A stretch of 64,000 bases of DNA from Clostridiales bacterium (GTDB lineage: Bacteria > Bacillota > Clostridia > Christensenellales > Pumilibacteraceae), in contig JAFLVE010000106.1 of assembly GCA_022511445.1 (NCBI GenBank), forward strand, positions 1 to 64,000. The letters run 5' to 3'. Of the stretch, positions 1-7,941 are shown one piece after another (positions within the stretch are counted from its first letter, which is position 1; each line of letters starts with the position of its first letter). The notes under the pieces are model-generated. The model saw only the letters and a program-made list of their open reading frames with translations. It had not been told where the DNA came from and did not search any database. A program made the position numbers and the translations under genes.

Positions 1-212
1 AGATTGAGCATGACGTAATATGCCCAACCGTAGCCGTACAGCTCGTCGTTAGCGCCCGTGTACTGATAGCTTATGGTCTTTTCGGTAGGACCGGGCTTGG
101 GATCCGGCTTGGGATCGGGATTGGTTTCGCCGTCGCAAGCGATTAAGCCTACGCCGAGCGCAAGTGCGGCGCATGCCGCCAGCACAAACGCAAAGAGTTT
201 TTTGAGTTTCAT
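1..212 (-). CDS. Lipoprotein N-terminus, cut by window edge
   Basis: Only the first 70 or so codons are present; the gene runs off the left edge. The product starts MKLKKLF, has a hydrophobic signal stretch and a lipobox ending LIAC, so it should be a lipidated exported protein. After the cysteine comes a low-complexity linker of NPDPKP-type repeats, then the start of a folded domain that I cannot identify. An AGGAGA ribosome site sits just before the ATG. The gene has its own strong promoter with a tandem operator shared with the nearby GH2 and GH43 genes, so a role in glycan binding is a reasonable inference but is not shown by the residues visible here. Confidence 0.8.
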   Translation of the reverse strand, partial: MKLKKLFAFVLAACAALALGVGLIACDGETNPDPKPDPKPGPTEKTISYQYTGANDELYGYGWAYYVMLN

Positions 213-255
213 GATTTTCTCCTATAATAAAATTTGCCCTTATCGGACTGCAACA

Positions 256-324
256 AGTATACTTTTAAAAAAAATTACCGTCAATACGCTCCACTCGAAT
301 AGCTTTTTATACAACTCAAATAGC
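256..324 (-). promoter_or_regulatory. Promoter with tandem operator for the truncated lipoprotein gene
   Basis: Read on the minus strand, GCTATTTGAGT (314-324) and GCTATTCGAGT (293-303) are direct repeats with a 21-base period. Eight bases later comes -35 TTGACG (279-284), a 17-base spacer and -10 TATACT (256-261). Two near-identical repeats two helical turns apart upstream of a -35 box is the usual layout of a LytTR-type activator site. The same block is found at 2803-2870 and, more diverged, at 5101-5168. Confidence 0.75.
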
Positions 325-359
325 AAAAAGCGCTCCGCGGCAAGCCGAGAAGCACTTTT
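325..359 (-). terminator. Intrinsic terminator after the GH2 gene
   Basis: On the minus strand the arms AAAAGTGCTTC and GGAGCGCTTTT pair with two G-U wobbles around a loop containing TCGGCTTGCCGC, followed by a short U run. It lies 51 bases past the GH2 stop codon. The loop sequence CTCCGCGGCAAGCCGA (plus strand, 333-348) recurs at 5046-5061. Confidence 0.65.
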
Positions 360-410
360 GAGGAGAAGAATATATGAAACCCATACGGTCATCATATTTA
401 TAACAAATCT

Positions 411-2768
411 TTATTTTACGGTAACGACCGCTTCGCCGACGAGGGTGCCGTCGGTCGCTTTTATTCTAAAGCCGCCCTCGCCCGCTTTGACAACCGCCAT
501 CGCCTCGCCGTAATAGGTGTCGGTAACGGTGTCGTTATAACCGCGCAGATTAAACGGACAGGCAGACCCGAGCGCGAGAAGCTCGCCCCCGTCCACCTCG
601 ACGGATATTTCCCTGTGCTCGAGCGGCTTAATATTGCCGTCCTTGTCGGTAAAGCGAAGGCGCACAAAACACACCTCGCCCTGTTTCACTTCGCTCTTTT
701 CGGGAAGAACGGTAAGCACAGTCTCGTTCCCCGCGGTCTTAAGCGAGTTGCGGGACAATTCGTTGCCGTTTTTATCGAGGTTAACAGCGGTTATCTCGCC
801 GTCGTAGTATTTTACCTTAAAGTCGAATCTGCAATTTTTGCCGAGCTTTTTCCTGCCCGCCTTTTTGCCGTTGACGTACAGCTCCACAATCGGCGCGCGC
901 GAGTACACTTCCACTTTGGCGGGTTTTCCGTTAAGCCCGTTCCAGCTCCAAGTGGGCAGCGCGTTAGAAAATTTCCACGCCGACGGCGAGTGCTTGTCGT
1001 TTGTGTGGTTGACGGGAACTACCGCTATCTGCGGCTTATCCTCGAGTTCGAAAGCGACCTTTGTATAGAGCGCTTCACCGAGCGGCTCGCCTATAAGGTT
1101 AAGTCTGCCGCTGCCCGCGCTTATCCAGCCGAGCGCTCCCGACGGCGCGGGTGCGTATTCCTTGTATTCCCAGCTTCCTATCGCGACCTCGCCGAGGTAA
1201 TCCATGCCCGCCCAAACGAAATCGCCTATAAGCGCGGGATTGTTTTTGGCAAACTCGTAAAACGCATACGCGTCCGAGCAGAACGTCTCGCTGCCAAGAA
1301 TAATTCTTTCGGGGTATTTTTTAATGTCGTGCTTATAGCGAAGAATTCCGTAGTTGTAACCGGCGACGTCCATTGCCGCGTAACATCCGCGCGTTTTAAC
1401 GTCGCAGCCGTGAAGCTTGGCCATAGTCTTCATAAAGCTGTCGCCCATGATTCCCGCAATGGTGTTAAAGAACTCGCTGCCCACCTTTTTCTGCGGATTG
1501 TTCTTCGCCTTTTTGTCGCTGTACACGCCGAAGCCCATAGAGTGCAAAAGGTTAAAGAATATATTAACGCCGGTGGTAACGGGCCGAACGGGATCGTGCC
1601 GCTTACATACCGCCTTCATCTTCTTAAAGAACCCGATGCCCTTTTCCTGCGCAGTTTCCGCCACCTCGTTGCCGAGCGAATACATTATGACCGACGGGTG
1701 GTTGTAGTCCTTGTCGATCATGTCGGCAATGTCCTGCTCGTACCAGTCCTGAACGTAGTCCGCATAGTCGTACATCGTCTTGTGAATGTACCACATATCG
1801 CAGTATTCGTCCATAACGAGCATACCCAATCTATCGCACGCGTCGAGGAGCGCCTTGGAGCACGGATTGTGCGCCGAACGGATTGCGTTGTAACCGTACT
1901 CTTTAAGAAGCTTTATCTTACGCTCCTCCGCCTCGGCATAGCACCTGGCGCCGAGTATTCCGTTGTCGTGGTGAATACACGCGCCGCGAATAATAATACG
2001 CTCGCCGTTCATGGTAAAGCCGTCCGCGGGCGTGCAGTCCTGCGTACGAATACCGAACTTCCCGGTCCACTCGTCTTTTCCGAACAGCGCCGTGCATTCG
2101 TAAAGCTCGGGCGTGTCGGGCGACCAAAGCTTTGCGTCTTCCACCTCGAACGCGAACACCGCAAAACAGTCCTCGTCGGTGTCTTTTAAGTCGTTGGCGA
2201 TTATCTTTCCGCCGTAGGTTAAAGCCACCGCCACCTCGCCCGGCTCTGAAGTTTTTACCATAACCTCGACTATGGCGGGGTCTATCGCCGTGGTGCGGAT
2301 TTTAACGCCGTTCATAAGAATATGCTTCTTTTCCGCAACGAACAAGCTTACGGGGCGGTAAATGCCCGCGCCCGAATACCAACGGCTGTTGGGCTGCTTA
2401 CTGTTTTCGGCGACCACTCGAATTTCGTTTTCCTCGCCGAACTTAACATACTCGTTTGCGTTAACGTAAAAATTAGTATAGCCGTACGCGCGGTAGAGCG
2501 CCTTTACCCCGTTTATATAAACCTCGGCGTTGCGGTACACTCCCTCGAACTCGAAAGTAAGTACCTTGTCCTTATACTCTTCGGGCACGTTAAACATTTT
2601 AACGTACTCGTAGTCGTGCCCCTCGAATCTGCCTGTGTTGGTGCCGCCCGCGCTGTCATAATTGCGAGGCTCGGTTATCATGGCGTCGTGCGGAAGAGTA
2701 ACCCCCTTCCACTCGCCCTCGTTAAGCCGCCTATACTTCCAATTGTCGTTAAAATCGATTTTTTGCAT
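411..2768 (-). CDS. Glycoside hydrolase family 2 (beta-galactosidase/glucuronidase-like)
   Basis: A 785-residue GH2 enzyme with the usual order: jelly-roll sugar-binding domain (about 1-145), immunoglobulin-like domain (about 150-245), TIM-barrel catalytic domain (about 250-540), then beta-rich C-terminal domains. The acid/base glutamate is E368 in SLGNE and the nucleophile is E494 in LGSETFCS; the barrel motif RSAHNPCS with a following CDRLGMLVMDE is also typical. There is no signal peptide, so it should act in the cytoplasm on imported oligosaccharides. AGGGGAA precedes the ATG. It is a single-gene unit with its own promoter and a tandem operator. Substrate (galactoside, glucuronide or mannoside) cannot be assigned from sequence alone. 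Confidence 0.9.
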   Translation of the reverse strand: MQKIDFNDNWKYRRLNEGEWKGVTLPHDAMITEPRNYDSAGGTNTGRFEGHDYEYVKMFNVPEEYKDKVLTFEFEGVYRNAEVYINGVKALYRAYGYTNFYVNANEYVKFGEENEIRVVAENSKQPNSRWYSGAGIYRPVSLFVAEKKHILMNGVKIRTTAIDPAIVEVMVKTSEPGEVAVALTYGGKIIANDLKDTDEDCFAVFAFEVEDAKLWSPDTPELYECTALFGKDEWTGKFGIRTQDCTPADGFTMNGERIIIRGACIHHDNGILGARCYAEAEERKIKLLKEYGYNAIRSAHNPCSKALLDACDRLGMLVMDEYCDMWYIHKTMYDYADYVQDWYEQDIADMIDKDYNHPSVIMYSLGNEVAETAQEKGIGFFKKMKAVCKRHDPVRPVTTGVNIFFNLLHSMGFGVYSDKKAKNNPQKKVGSEFFNTIAGIMGDSFMKTMAKLHGCDVKTRGCYAAMDVAGYNYGILRYKHDIKKYPERIILGSETFCSDAYAFYEFAKNNPALIGDFVWAGMDYLGEVAIGSWEYKEYAPAPSGALGWISAGSGRLNLIGEPLGEALYTKVAFELEDKPQIAVVPVNHTNDKHSPSAWKFSNALPTWSWNGLNGKPAKVEVYSRAPIVELYVNGKKAGRKKLGKNCRFDFKVKYYDGEITAVNLDKNGNELSRNSLKTAGNETVLTVLPEKSEVKQGEVCFVRLRFTDKDGNIKPLEHREISVEVDGGELLALGSACPFNLRGYNDTVTDTYYGEAMAVVKAGEGGFRIKATDGTLVGEAVVTVK

Positions 2769-2802
2769 TTTATTCCCCTATATTATACTTCACATATTTT
2801 AT

Positions 2803-2870
2803 ACTATAACACGACAAACTCTTAAGCGCAATAATTTCACTCGAATTGCTTTTTCCGCAACCCGAATAGC
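2803..2870 (-). promoter_or_regulatory. Promoter with tandem operator for the GH2 gene
   Basis: On the minus strand GCTATTCGGGT (2860-2870) and GCAATTCGAGT (2839-2849) are repeated with a 21-base period. Seven bases on is -35 TTGCGC (2826-2831), a 17-base spacer and -10 TATAGT (2803-2808). The weak -35 box fits a promoter that needs an activator. The layout matches 256-324. Confidence 0.75.
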
Positions 2871-2906
2871 AAAAAAAATCCCGCTTATTACCATAGCGGG
2901 TTTTTT
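2871..2906. terminator. Intrinsic terminator at the end of the sensor kinase gene
   Basis: The hairpin arms CCCGCT and AGCGGG are flanked by A8 on one side and T6 on the other, so it can act in both directions. It begins at the kinase stop codon and separates the regulator operon from the GH2 promoter. Confidence 0.75.
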
Positions 2907-4213
2907 CAAGCGCTTTGTTTGGGAATAGGGATAACGATGTCGAGATTGAATACGCCGTCCTCTGCGGTTATTTTCATCTCTCCGCCGTATTTTTCGGTAA
3001 TGCGTCGAATACTTGTAAGTCCGAAGCCGTGCTCGCTTGCATTCTGCTTGGAGGTAGCAATCGTTTTACCGCTAAACTTGATTGTACCGACAAAAAGATT
3101 GTCCGAATGAATACTGCAAATGTCCCCGACGGAACGCACCGTAAGCCCGATTGCGCGGCTGTCCTCTTTCATTTTAAGCGAGGCTTCGATTGCATTGTCG
3201 AGGATATTACCGAACAGCGAGTAAACGTCGATATCGGACAAAAAGCTTAGTCGCTTGGTGTCTGCCATTACCGTCAGACGAATATCGTTTTTCTCGCAGT
3301 ACAAGCTCTTTTCGGTCAAAATCGTATCAAATGCAGGATTGCCCGTACTGACGATTGCGTCGTAAGTTTCAAGCTCCTGCGTTATTTCCGCCACGTCCAC
3401 CGAAGCTTTGTTCGCAAGAATCTGTCCGACGAGTTTTTTCAAATCGTGACAGCGCGTGTTAACCGCCTCTATACTCTCGCGCGACATTTCGTACTGCTCG
3501 GCGCGTTTTCTGTCCAGTTGGCTTAAGATATGCAGCTCCTGGCTGAGTCTTCCTTCCTCAAACGCGCCGGAAAGAAGGAATAGCGTAATGATACAGCACG
3601 CAACTGCGTAACAGCGTGTAATAACCGTTGCTTCCGTCGTCATATCGGATACGGGCATAAACACGGCAAGCATTGTTACAACAAGAAGCAGAATACCGGC
3701 AGGTATCAGCATACGTTTGTTTTGTATAGAAGTATTCTTTTTGATAATTCTGTAAAAGACGCCGAAAATCGCACCGTAAACAATCATATAAGAAACCACG
3801 TTGACAAGAAAATATTGCCAACTGTAGTTTGTATAGTCAACCGCAATGTTTGCGGCGGACGTAATGAGCATTGCAATCTGATTACCGAGATGCTCCGCCG
3901 CCCATCCGCCCATGACGTACAAAAATATTTCAAGCGGACTGCATTTAAAAGAAAAGAAAAACAGAGCGAAAAGCTCGACAAGAAAAATAACGTCGCAAAT
4001 TATCACGCCGTACTTGTCGAGCGTCGGATACCATGCCCCTCTTGCAAGACTCCATAACCATGTGGAGAGCGCGGTCATTGCGACAGCAATCGGGATAAAA
4101 CGCGCCCAAAAAAAATTTCTCTTCGGACGATTTGCTATTAGAAGCACCGTGCCGAAGATAAGCGTGGGGAACAGCTTGGCGTAAAAATACCAACCGAAAA
4201 AGTTATGTGGCAT
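2906..4213 (-). CDS. GHKL sensor histidine kinase (AgrC/VirS-like)
   Basis: A 435-residue membrane sensor. The first 215 residues are six or so hydrophobic segments. The kinase part has the phospho-accepting histidine H256 in NTRCHDLKK, the N-box FGNILDNAIEAS (about 334-345) and the glycine box HGFGLTSI (about 395-402), the pattern of the HATPase_c_5 group that partners LytTR regulators. The ATG directly follows the TAA of the response regulator gene (TAAATG), so translation is almost certainly coupled; GAGGGGGAG serves as ribosome site. No AgrD/AgrB-like peptide or processing gene is adjacent, so the signal may be a sugar or cell-surface cue. The kinase ends in an intrinsic terminator. Confidence 0.9.
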   Translation of the reverse strand: MPHNFFGWYFYAKLFPTLIFGTVLLIANRPKRNFFWARFIPIAVAMTALSTWLWSLARGAWYPTLDKYGVIICDVIFLVELFALFFFSFKCSPLEIFLYVMGGWAAEHLGNQIAMLITSAANIAVDYTNYSWQYFLVNVVSYMIVYGAIFGVFYRIIKKNTSIQNKRMLIPAGILLLVVTMLAVFMPVSDMTTEATVITRCYAVACCIITLFLLSGAFEEGRLSQELHILSQLDRKRAEQYEMSRESIEAVNTRCHDLKKLVGQILANKASVDVAEITQELETYDAIVSTGNPAFDTILTEKSLYCEKNDIRLTVMADTKRLSFLSDIDVYSLFGNILDNAIEASLKMKEDSRAIGLTVRSVGDICSIHSDNLFVGTIKFSGKTIATSKQNASEHGFGLTSIRRITEKYGGEMKITAEDGVFNLDIVIPIPKQSA

Positions 4214-4933
4214 TTATACTCCCCCTCGTCCGTAATACTGTGCCAGCGTTTCCACAAATTCTTTTCTGCGATAGCGGCTTATTACAAGATCCTCCTCGCC
4301 GACGCGGACGGTGTTTTTGTCCAATCCCTTCACATGGCGAAGATTGACGAGGTAGCAGCGGTTGCACATACAAAAGTTAGAGTCTTCTATTTGATCGGTT
4401 GCGTCCTTTAAGGAACCCCAAATGCGGTAATCGCCATTTTTCGTGTGCCAAATAACGTAGTGATTGAGAACCTCGACGTAGAGAATATCCCTAACGTCGA
4501 TAATATGTATTTCCCCGTCGATGCTGAGCGTAATCTGTTGGGACTTACTTTTTTCAATGCGCGAAAGAGCGCGCTTCATCTTGACCGAAAAACTCGCATA
4601 ATCCAAGGGCTTTACTATAAAATCAATCGCGTCGACCGAATACCCTTCTATCGCGTAGCGGGCCATGCGCGTAACAAAAACAATGGCGGTATTCTCGTCC
4701 GTCTTGCGGATGATCTTTGCGGCTTCCATACCGCTGATACCACCCATGTCGATATCAAGAAAAATCACGTCGTAACGCGGCGCGTAATTTTCCAATAGCT
4801 GTTCGCCCGACGAAAACTCGATAATATTGTATTCGCTCCCATATTTCGGGAAATCGGTAAAAAAGCGCGCGACAAGCTTTTTGAACTTTTCAATGTGTTC
4901 GCGCTCGTCGTCCACTACCGCTATCGTCAGCAT
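4214..4933 (-). CDS. LytTR-family response regulator
   Basis: A 239-residue regulator from the ATG at 4933. The receiver domain has the acidic pair DD near residues 8-9 and the phospho-aspartate D60 in VIFLDIDMGG; the C-terminal half is a LytTR DNA-binding domain ending RYRRKEFVETLAQYYGRGGV. An in-frame GTG lies four codons upstream, but GGAGGAGAGG, the obvious ribosome site, overlaps that GTG and is correctly spaced only for the ATG, so the shorter start is chosen. It has a consensus promoter of its own and is followed directly by its kinase. LytTR proteins bind tandem repeats about 21 bases apart, which matches the blocks found before three neighbouring genes. Confidence 0.92.
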   Translation of the reverse strand: MLTIAVVDDEREHIEKFKKLVARFFTDFPKYGSEYNIIEFSSGEQLLENYAPRYDVIFLDIDMGGISGMEAAKIIRKTDENTAIVFVTRMARYAIEGYSVDAIDFIVKPLDYASFSVKMKRALSRIEKSKSQQITLSIDGEIHIIDVRDILYVEVLNHYVIWHTKNGDYRIWGSLKDATDQIEDSNFCMCNRCYLVNLRHVKGLDKNTVRVGEEDLVISRYRRKEFVETLAQYYGRGGV

Positions 4934-4974
4934 CCTCTCCTCCACAGTACAACCTAAATCCTTTCCTCTTCAAT

Positions 4975-5003
4975 ATTATATAGGAAAAAGTCAGTTTTGT
5001 CAA
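4975..5003 (-). promoter_or_regulatory. Consensus sigma-A promoter of the first LytTR/GHKL operon
   Basis: On the minus strand TTGACA (4998-5003), 17 bases, TATAAT (4975-4980): a perfect consensus. No copy of the tandem operator lies upstream, which suggests steady expression of the regulator rather than autoactivation. The remainder of the 318-base gap up to 5251 holds only the GH43 promoter region and a 16-base repeat (5046-5061). Confidence 0.85.
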
Positions 5004-5100
5004 GTCTTGTACTCTACCCCAATTCGGAATCGTTGCACCGTAAAACTCCGCGGCAAGCCGACTTTAAAAACGTTGCTTACGGTAAGCCGAAAAAGAGCCG

Positions 5101-5168
5101 ACGATTCGCGTAATATTATTTGCTATTTGCGCTACTACCCGCTCCAAACATTAAAAATGTGCTATACT
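5101..5168 (+). promoter_or_regulatory. Probable activator-dependent promoter of the GH43 gene
   Basis: On the plus strand ACGATTCGCGT (5101-5111) and GCTATTTGCGC (5122-5132) have the 21-base period of the GH2-type operator and resemble it (8 and 9 of 11 positions). The -10 TATACT is at 5163-5168, exactly 62 bases from the first repeat as in the GH2 promoter. The -35 position (5140-5145, CGCTCC) is poor, as expected if an activator is required. Confidence 0.55.
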
Positions 5169-5251
5169 GTGGATGATATAAAACAAAATAAAGCAATTGT
5201 CGTTTTGAACATTGGTAAAAAGATGAACTAAAGGTTTCAAAAAACAATACA

Positions 5252-6688
5252 ATGAATAAACAAGTCTTCAATCCCTATCTTCCGAGCTTCGAGTATATTC
5301 CCGACGGCGAGCCGCACTTGTTTGACGGGCGGGTATATATTTACGGCTCTCACGACCTATTTAACGGCGTATCGTTTTGTCTCGGCGATTACGTCTGTTG
5401 GTCTGCGCCCGAGGACGACTTAACCGATTGGCGCTACGAGGGCATTATATATAGGAGGAGCCAAGACCCTAACGGAAAGCGCGGAATATTAAACGCCATG
5501 TACGCGCCCGACGTGTGCAGAGGAAACGACGGAAAGTACTATTTATATTACTTTATCGGCTACCGCGGACTTATATCCGTTGCCGTCTGCGACGCGCCCG
5601 CGGGAAAGTACGAGTTTCTAGGCTTCGTAAAATACAAGGACGGCACGCCTATCGGAAAAAAGAACGAGCCGTTACAATTCGATCCGAGCGTTTTCGTTGA
5701 CGACGACGGTAAAGCGTATTTATATACGGGCTTCGCTCCCGTCGGCTACCCTGCCGTTTTGCTCGGCGGACATAAACCTTCTCTGCACGGCGCCATGTGC
5801 TGGGAGTTAGAGGACGATATGCTTACAGTAAAAGGCGGCTTTAAGTATATCGGTATAAAGGGCAAAACGGAAAGCGCGAACTCCGACTACGAAGGGCACG
5901 AATTTTTCGAAGCTTCGTCAATGCGGAAGTTCGGCGGAAAGTATTACTTTATATACAGCTCTTACGAGGGACACGAGCTGTGCTACGCCGTGTCGGATAA
6001 ACCCGACGGCGATTTTAAGTTCGGCGGCACTCTCGTTTCCATCGGCGACGTAGGCTTAAACGGCAGAACGAAAAAAGACGCGCTCAACTACCTCGGCAAC
6101 ACGCACGGAAGCATAATAGAGCTAAACGAAAAGTATTATGTTTTTTACCACCGCCAAACAAACCGCCACCAATTTTCGCGTCAGGCTTGCGCCGAGCGGA
6201 TAGAGCTTACGGACGGAAGATATATTCAAGCCGAGACAACCTCGTGCGGACTGAACGGCAGCGCACTCAATGGGCGCGGCACTTATTCCTCGCATATCGC
6301 CTGCAACCTGTACGGCAAAAACGGCACGTACACTTACGGCGTAATAAAAAAACCGCGTAAATCTTATCCGTATTTTACGCAGTACGGCAAGGACAGAGAG
6401 GACAATCCCGACCAGCATATAGCCAACTTCTGTGGCGGCGCGACGGCTGTATTTAAGTATTTTGAAATTTTGGATATAAAGAATATTTCCGTAACCCTAA
6501 GAGGTCGAGTAAAAGGAAACATTGCCGTCGATGACGGGAACGGCAAAACGCTCGCGACAATACCCGTCGACGGCAAAGGACTTAAAACTTACTCTGCCGC
6601 ATGGATTGGCGAAAACGGCACCCACGCTCTAAAATTCACATTCCACGGCAAAGGCCGCCCCGACTTTATTTCCTTTACTCTCGAGTAG
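5252..6688 (+). CDS. Glycoside hydrolase family 43 (arabinofuranosidase/xylosidase-like)
   Basis: A 478-residue GH43 enzyme. The five-bladed propeller spans about residues 5-330, and the three catalytic acids are visible: base D18 in YIPDGEPHLF, pKa-modulating D144 in QFDPSVFVDDDG and acid E220 in HEFFEASS. NTHGSI, which in the family often holds the metal-binding histidine, is present near residue 284. Residues of about 350-478 form a beta-sandwich that ends DFISFTLE, as in CBM6/36-type modules. No signal peptide, so intracellular action on short arabinoxylan-type products is likely. It is the only plus-strand gene in the first 20 kb. The ribosome site is weak. Exact specificity cannot be told. 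Confidence 0.88.
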   Translation: MNKQVFNPYLPSFEYIPDGEPHLFDGRVYIYGSHDLFNGVSFCLGDYVCWSAPEDDLTDWRYEGIIYRRSQDPNGKRGILNAMYAPDVCRGNDGKYYLYYFIGYRGLISVAVCDAPAGKYEFLGFVKYKDGTPIGKKNEPLQFDPSVFVDDDGKAYLYTGFAPVGYPAVLLGGHKPSLHGAMCWELEDDMLTVKGGFKYIGIKGKTESANSDYEGHEFFEASSMRKFGGKYYFIYSSYEGHELCYAVSDKPDGDFKFGGTLVSIGDVGLNGRTKKDALNYLGNTHGSIIELNEKYYVFYHRQTNRHQFSRQACAERIELTDGRYIQAETTSCGLNGSALNGRGTYSSHIACNLYGKNGTYTYGVIKKPRKSYPYFTQYGKDREDNPDQHIANFCGGATAVFKYFEILDIKNISVTLRGRVKGNIAVDDGNGKTLATIPVDGKGLKTYSAAWIGENGTHALKFTFHGKGRPDFISFTLE

Positions 6689-6853
6689 AAACATTCGCCC
6701 TATCATATTTAATAGCCAAACTTCCTTTTCCATTAAAACTAACAACACCGAACACAATGCGTTCATCTCTTCCTGCGGCATAAGAGTTAAGTTAGGCTTT
6801 CCGTTTATGTAAACGGCAAAACCTAATTCGTTTTCTGTTTCTACTTTTTCCAC
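6629..6853 (-). pseudogene. Small accessory ORF, probably a remnant
   Basis: A 74-codon frame starting at GTG whose middle, VYINGKPNLTLMPQEEM followed by a leucine-rich helix, resembles short proteins of unknown function seen in mobile elements of Firmicutes (recalled, not searched). The last 20 codons run into the end of the convergent GH43 gene, which real genes of this sort do not do, and the ribosome site is poor. It is best read as a truncated remnant beside the decayed fragment at 6996-7130. Confidence 0.35.
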
Positions 6854-6961
6854 GTGCCCCTACACCAAACAGAGTACACAATTAATTTGGTTTTCGCCCA
6901 TATATCCGTTCTGCTACTTTACAATGTTACTCTTGTAGTTTACTAACTAACCGAATATTTG

Positions 6962-6999
6962 CAAAATAAAAACCGAGTCGGACAACAAGCTGACTCGGT
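6962..6999 (-). terminator. Intrinsic terminator of the GH3 operon
   Basis: On the minus strand the perfect 8-base arms ACCGAGTC and GACTCGGT are followed by TTTTTATTTT. It lies 269 bases past the last gene of the GH3 operon. Confidence 0.7.
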
Positions 7000-7130
7000 A
7001 TGTATGCAACTATATCGTAAACGAATGACACGATTATGACGACAAGACGAACATATTCAAAGACGTACTTTATCATGGGTGCGTTTCCGGTGTAGTCGGC
7101 GCGCTTATACGGTACTCGCAAACTTCCATT
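6996..7130 (+). pseudogene. Decayed accessory-gene fragment
   Basis: In one plus-strand frame the translation reads YVCNYIVNE, a TGA stop at 7026-7028, then HDYDDKTNIFKDVLYHGCVS and GVVGALIRYSQT before similarity fades. It reads like a piece of an accessory protein common in conjugative elements and phages of Firmicutes (the HGCxSGxVxxLIxYS type; recalled, not searched). The internal stop, absence of a start and sudden end mark it as broken. The rest of the 6689-7267 interval shows no intact gene; it holds this fragment, the remnant at 6629-6853 and a terminator. Confidence 0.4.
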
Positions 7131-7267
7131 AAGGGTATTTCGCACGAGATACTGCCGAGCATTGAAACGCTTGCACTCTCCGATTTCGACTTTGACTTTT
7201 TCTCGGTAGTTGTCTTGTCGCTGTCGGTTTTGCAAGATAGAATCTATCTGTGAAAGCGCCTATCGAG

Positions 7268-7939
7268 CTAAACGATTATCGATCCGACATGATCGAGGTT
7301 TTCCTCAATCGGATTCCAGGATATGCCGGTGTCGGTTACAATCTTTACGCAGTCGATTGCGGGAGCTCCCGTCGAATGAGTGTACGTATTCAGTGTATTC
7401 TCGCGGACGATAAGCTCGAGCACATTCTTACCCTGCTTAATATTCGCCTTTTGCGTCACAACCTTGTCGGCGAACTTAGGGTTGTCGTCGGAGGCCCCCT
7501 GTACGAGCAGACTTGTATAGGTGATTTCCTCGCCGTTTAGCACGACGCCGAAATTATCGGGGTTGAATGTAGTGTTGCCCCACTGCGAGAACATGCGGAT
7601 ATACAGCGCCGCCGTACCCGCACGTTCGGCGTTAAACTCAAACTCGAGCGTACAGTCGGTCATGTGCATATTGGACACAAAATACCCGTTACTTACGCCA
7701 TCGGCACTCGACTGGATAATAAGATCGTAGCCGCTGGCACTGCCGGACTGCGCACCGCCTATCTTGTCGGCAACAGGCGTGTATTCGGCTTCCAGAATGT
7801 ACTGCTTCATGCCCTCGCCGACCTTGACTTCGTCGTCGTCCCCACCGTTACCACCGGTTTTGGGGTCGCAAGCGCAAAGCACAAGCGGTGTGGCGCACGT
7901 CAAAGCAAGCGCCGCTGCAATAAGCTTTTTGATTTTCAT
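7268..7939 (-). CDS. Lipoprotein with carbohydrate-binding-like domain
   Basis: A 223-residue exported protein with a signal peptide and lipobox LCAC (Cys24), a GG-D-rich linker, then a single beta-sandwich domain from about residue 46. The pattern YILEAEYTP at the domain start, a central GYFVSNMH, and ending in a GAPAIDCVKI strand is that of CBM6/CBM35-like modules, in which the early glutamates bind calcium. It starts two bases after the stop of the upstream GH3 gene with AAAGGAGAG as ribosome site, so it is the last gene of that operon. It likely holds glycan near the membrane-anchored GH3 enzymes. Family assignment is by pattern only. Confidence 0.7.
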   Translation of the reverse strand: MKIKKLIAAALALTCATPLVLCACDPKTGGNGGDDDEVKVGEGMKQYILEAEYTPVADKIGGAQSGSASGYDLIIQSSADGVSNGYFVSNMHMTDCTLEFEFNAERAGTAALYIRMFSQWGNTTFNPDNFGVVLNGEEITYTSLLVQGASDDNPKFADKVVTQKANIKQGKNVLELIVRENTLNTYTHSTGAPAIDCVKIVTDTGISWNPIEENLDHVGSIIV

Positions 7940-7941
7940 AT

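Noticed and set aside
73..513. Plus-strand frame across the left edge and the first gap
   Set aside because: Covers the reverse of a lipoprotein signal peptide, a promoter with operator and a terminator; no ribosome site.
615..2189. Long open frame opposite the GH2 gene (524 codons)
   Set aside because: Antisense to a clearly conserved enzyme with all catalytic motifs; product is rich in Arg, Val and His with no recognisable pattern, as expected from a mirrored high-GC third position.
2906..4945. agr-type quorum-sensing locus
   Set aside because: Kinase and regulator are AgrC/AgrA-like in fold, but no AgrB peptidase or signal-peptide gene lies nearby.
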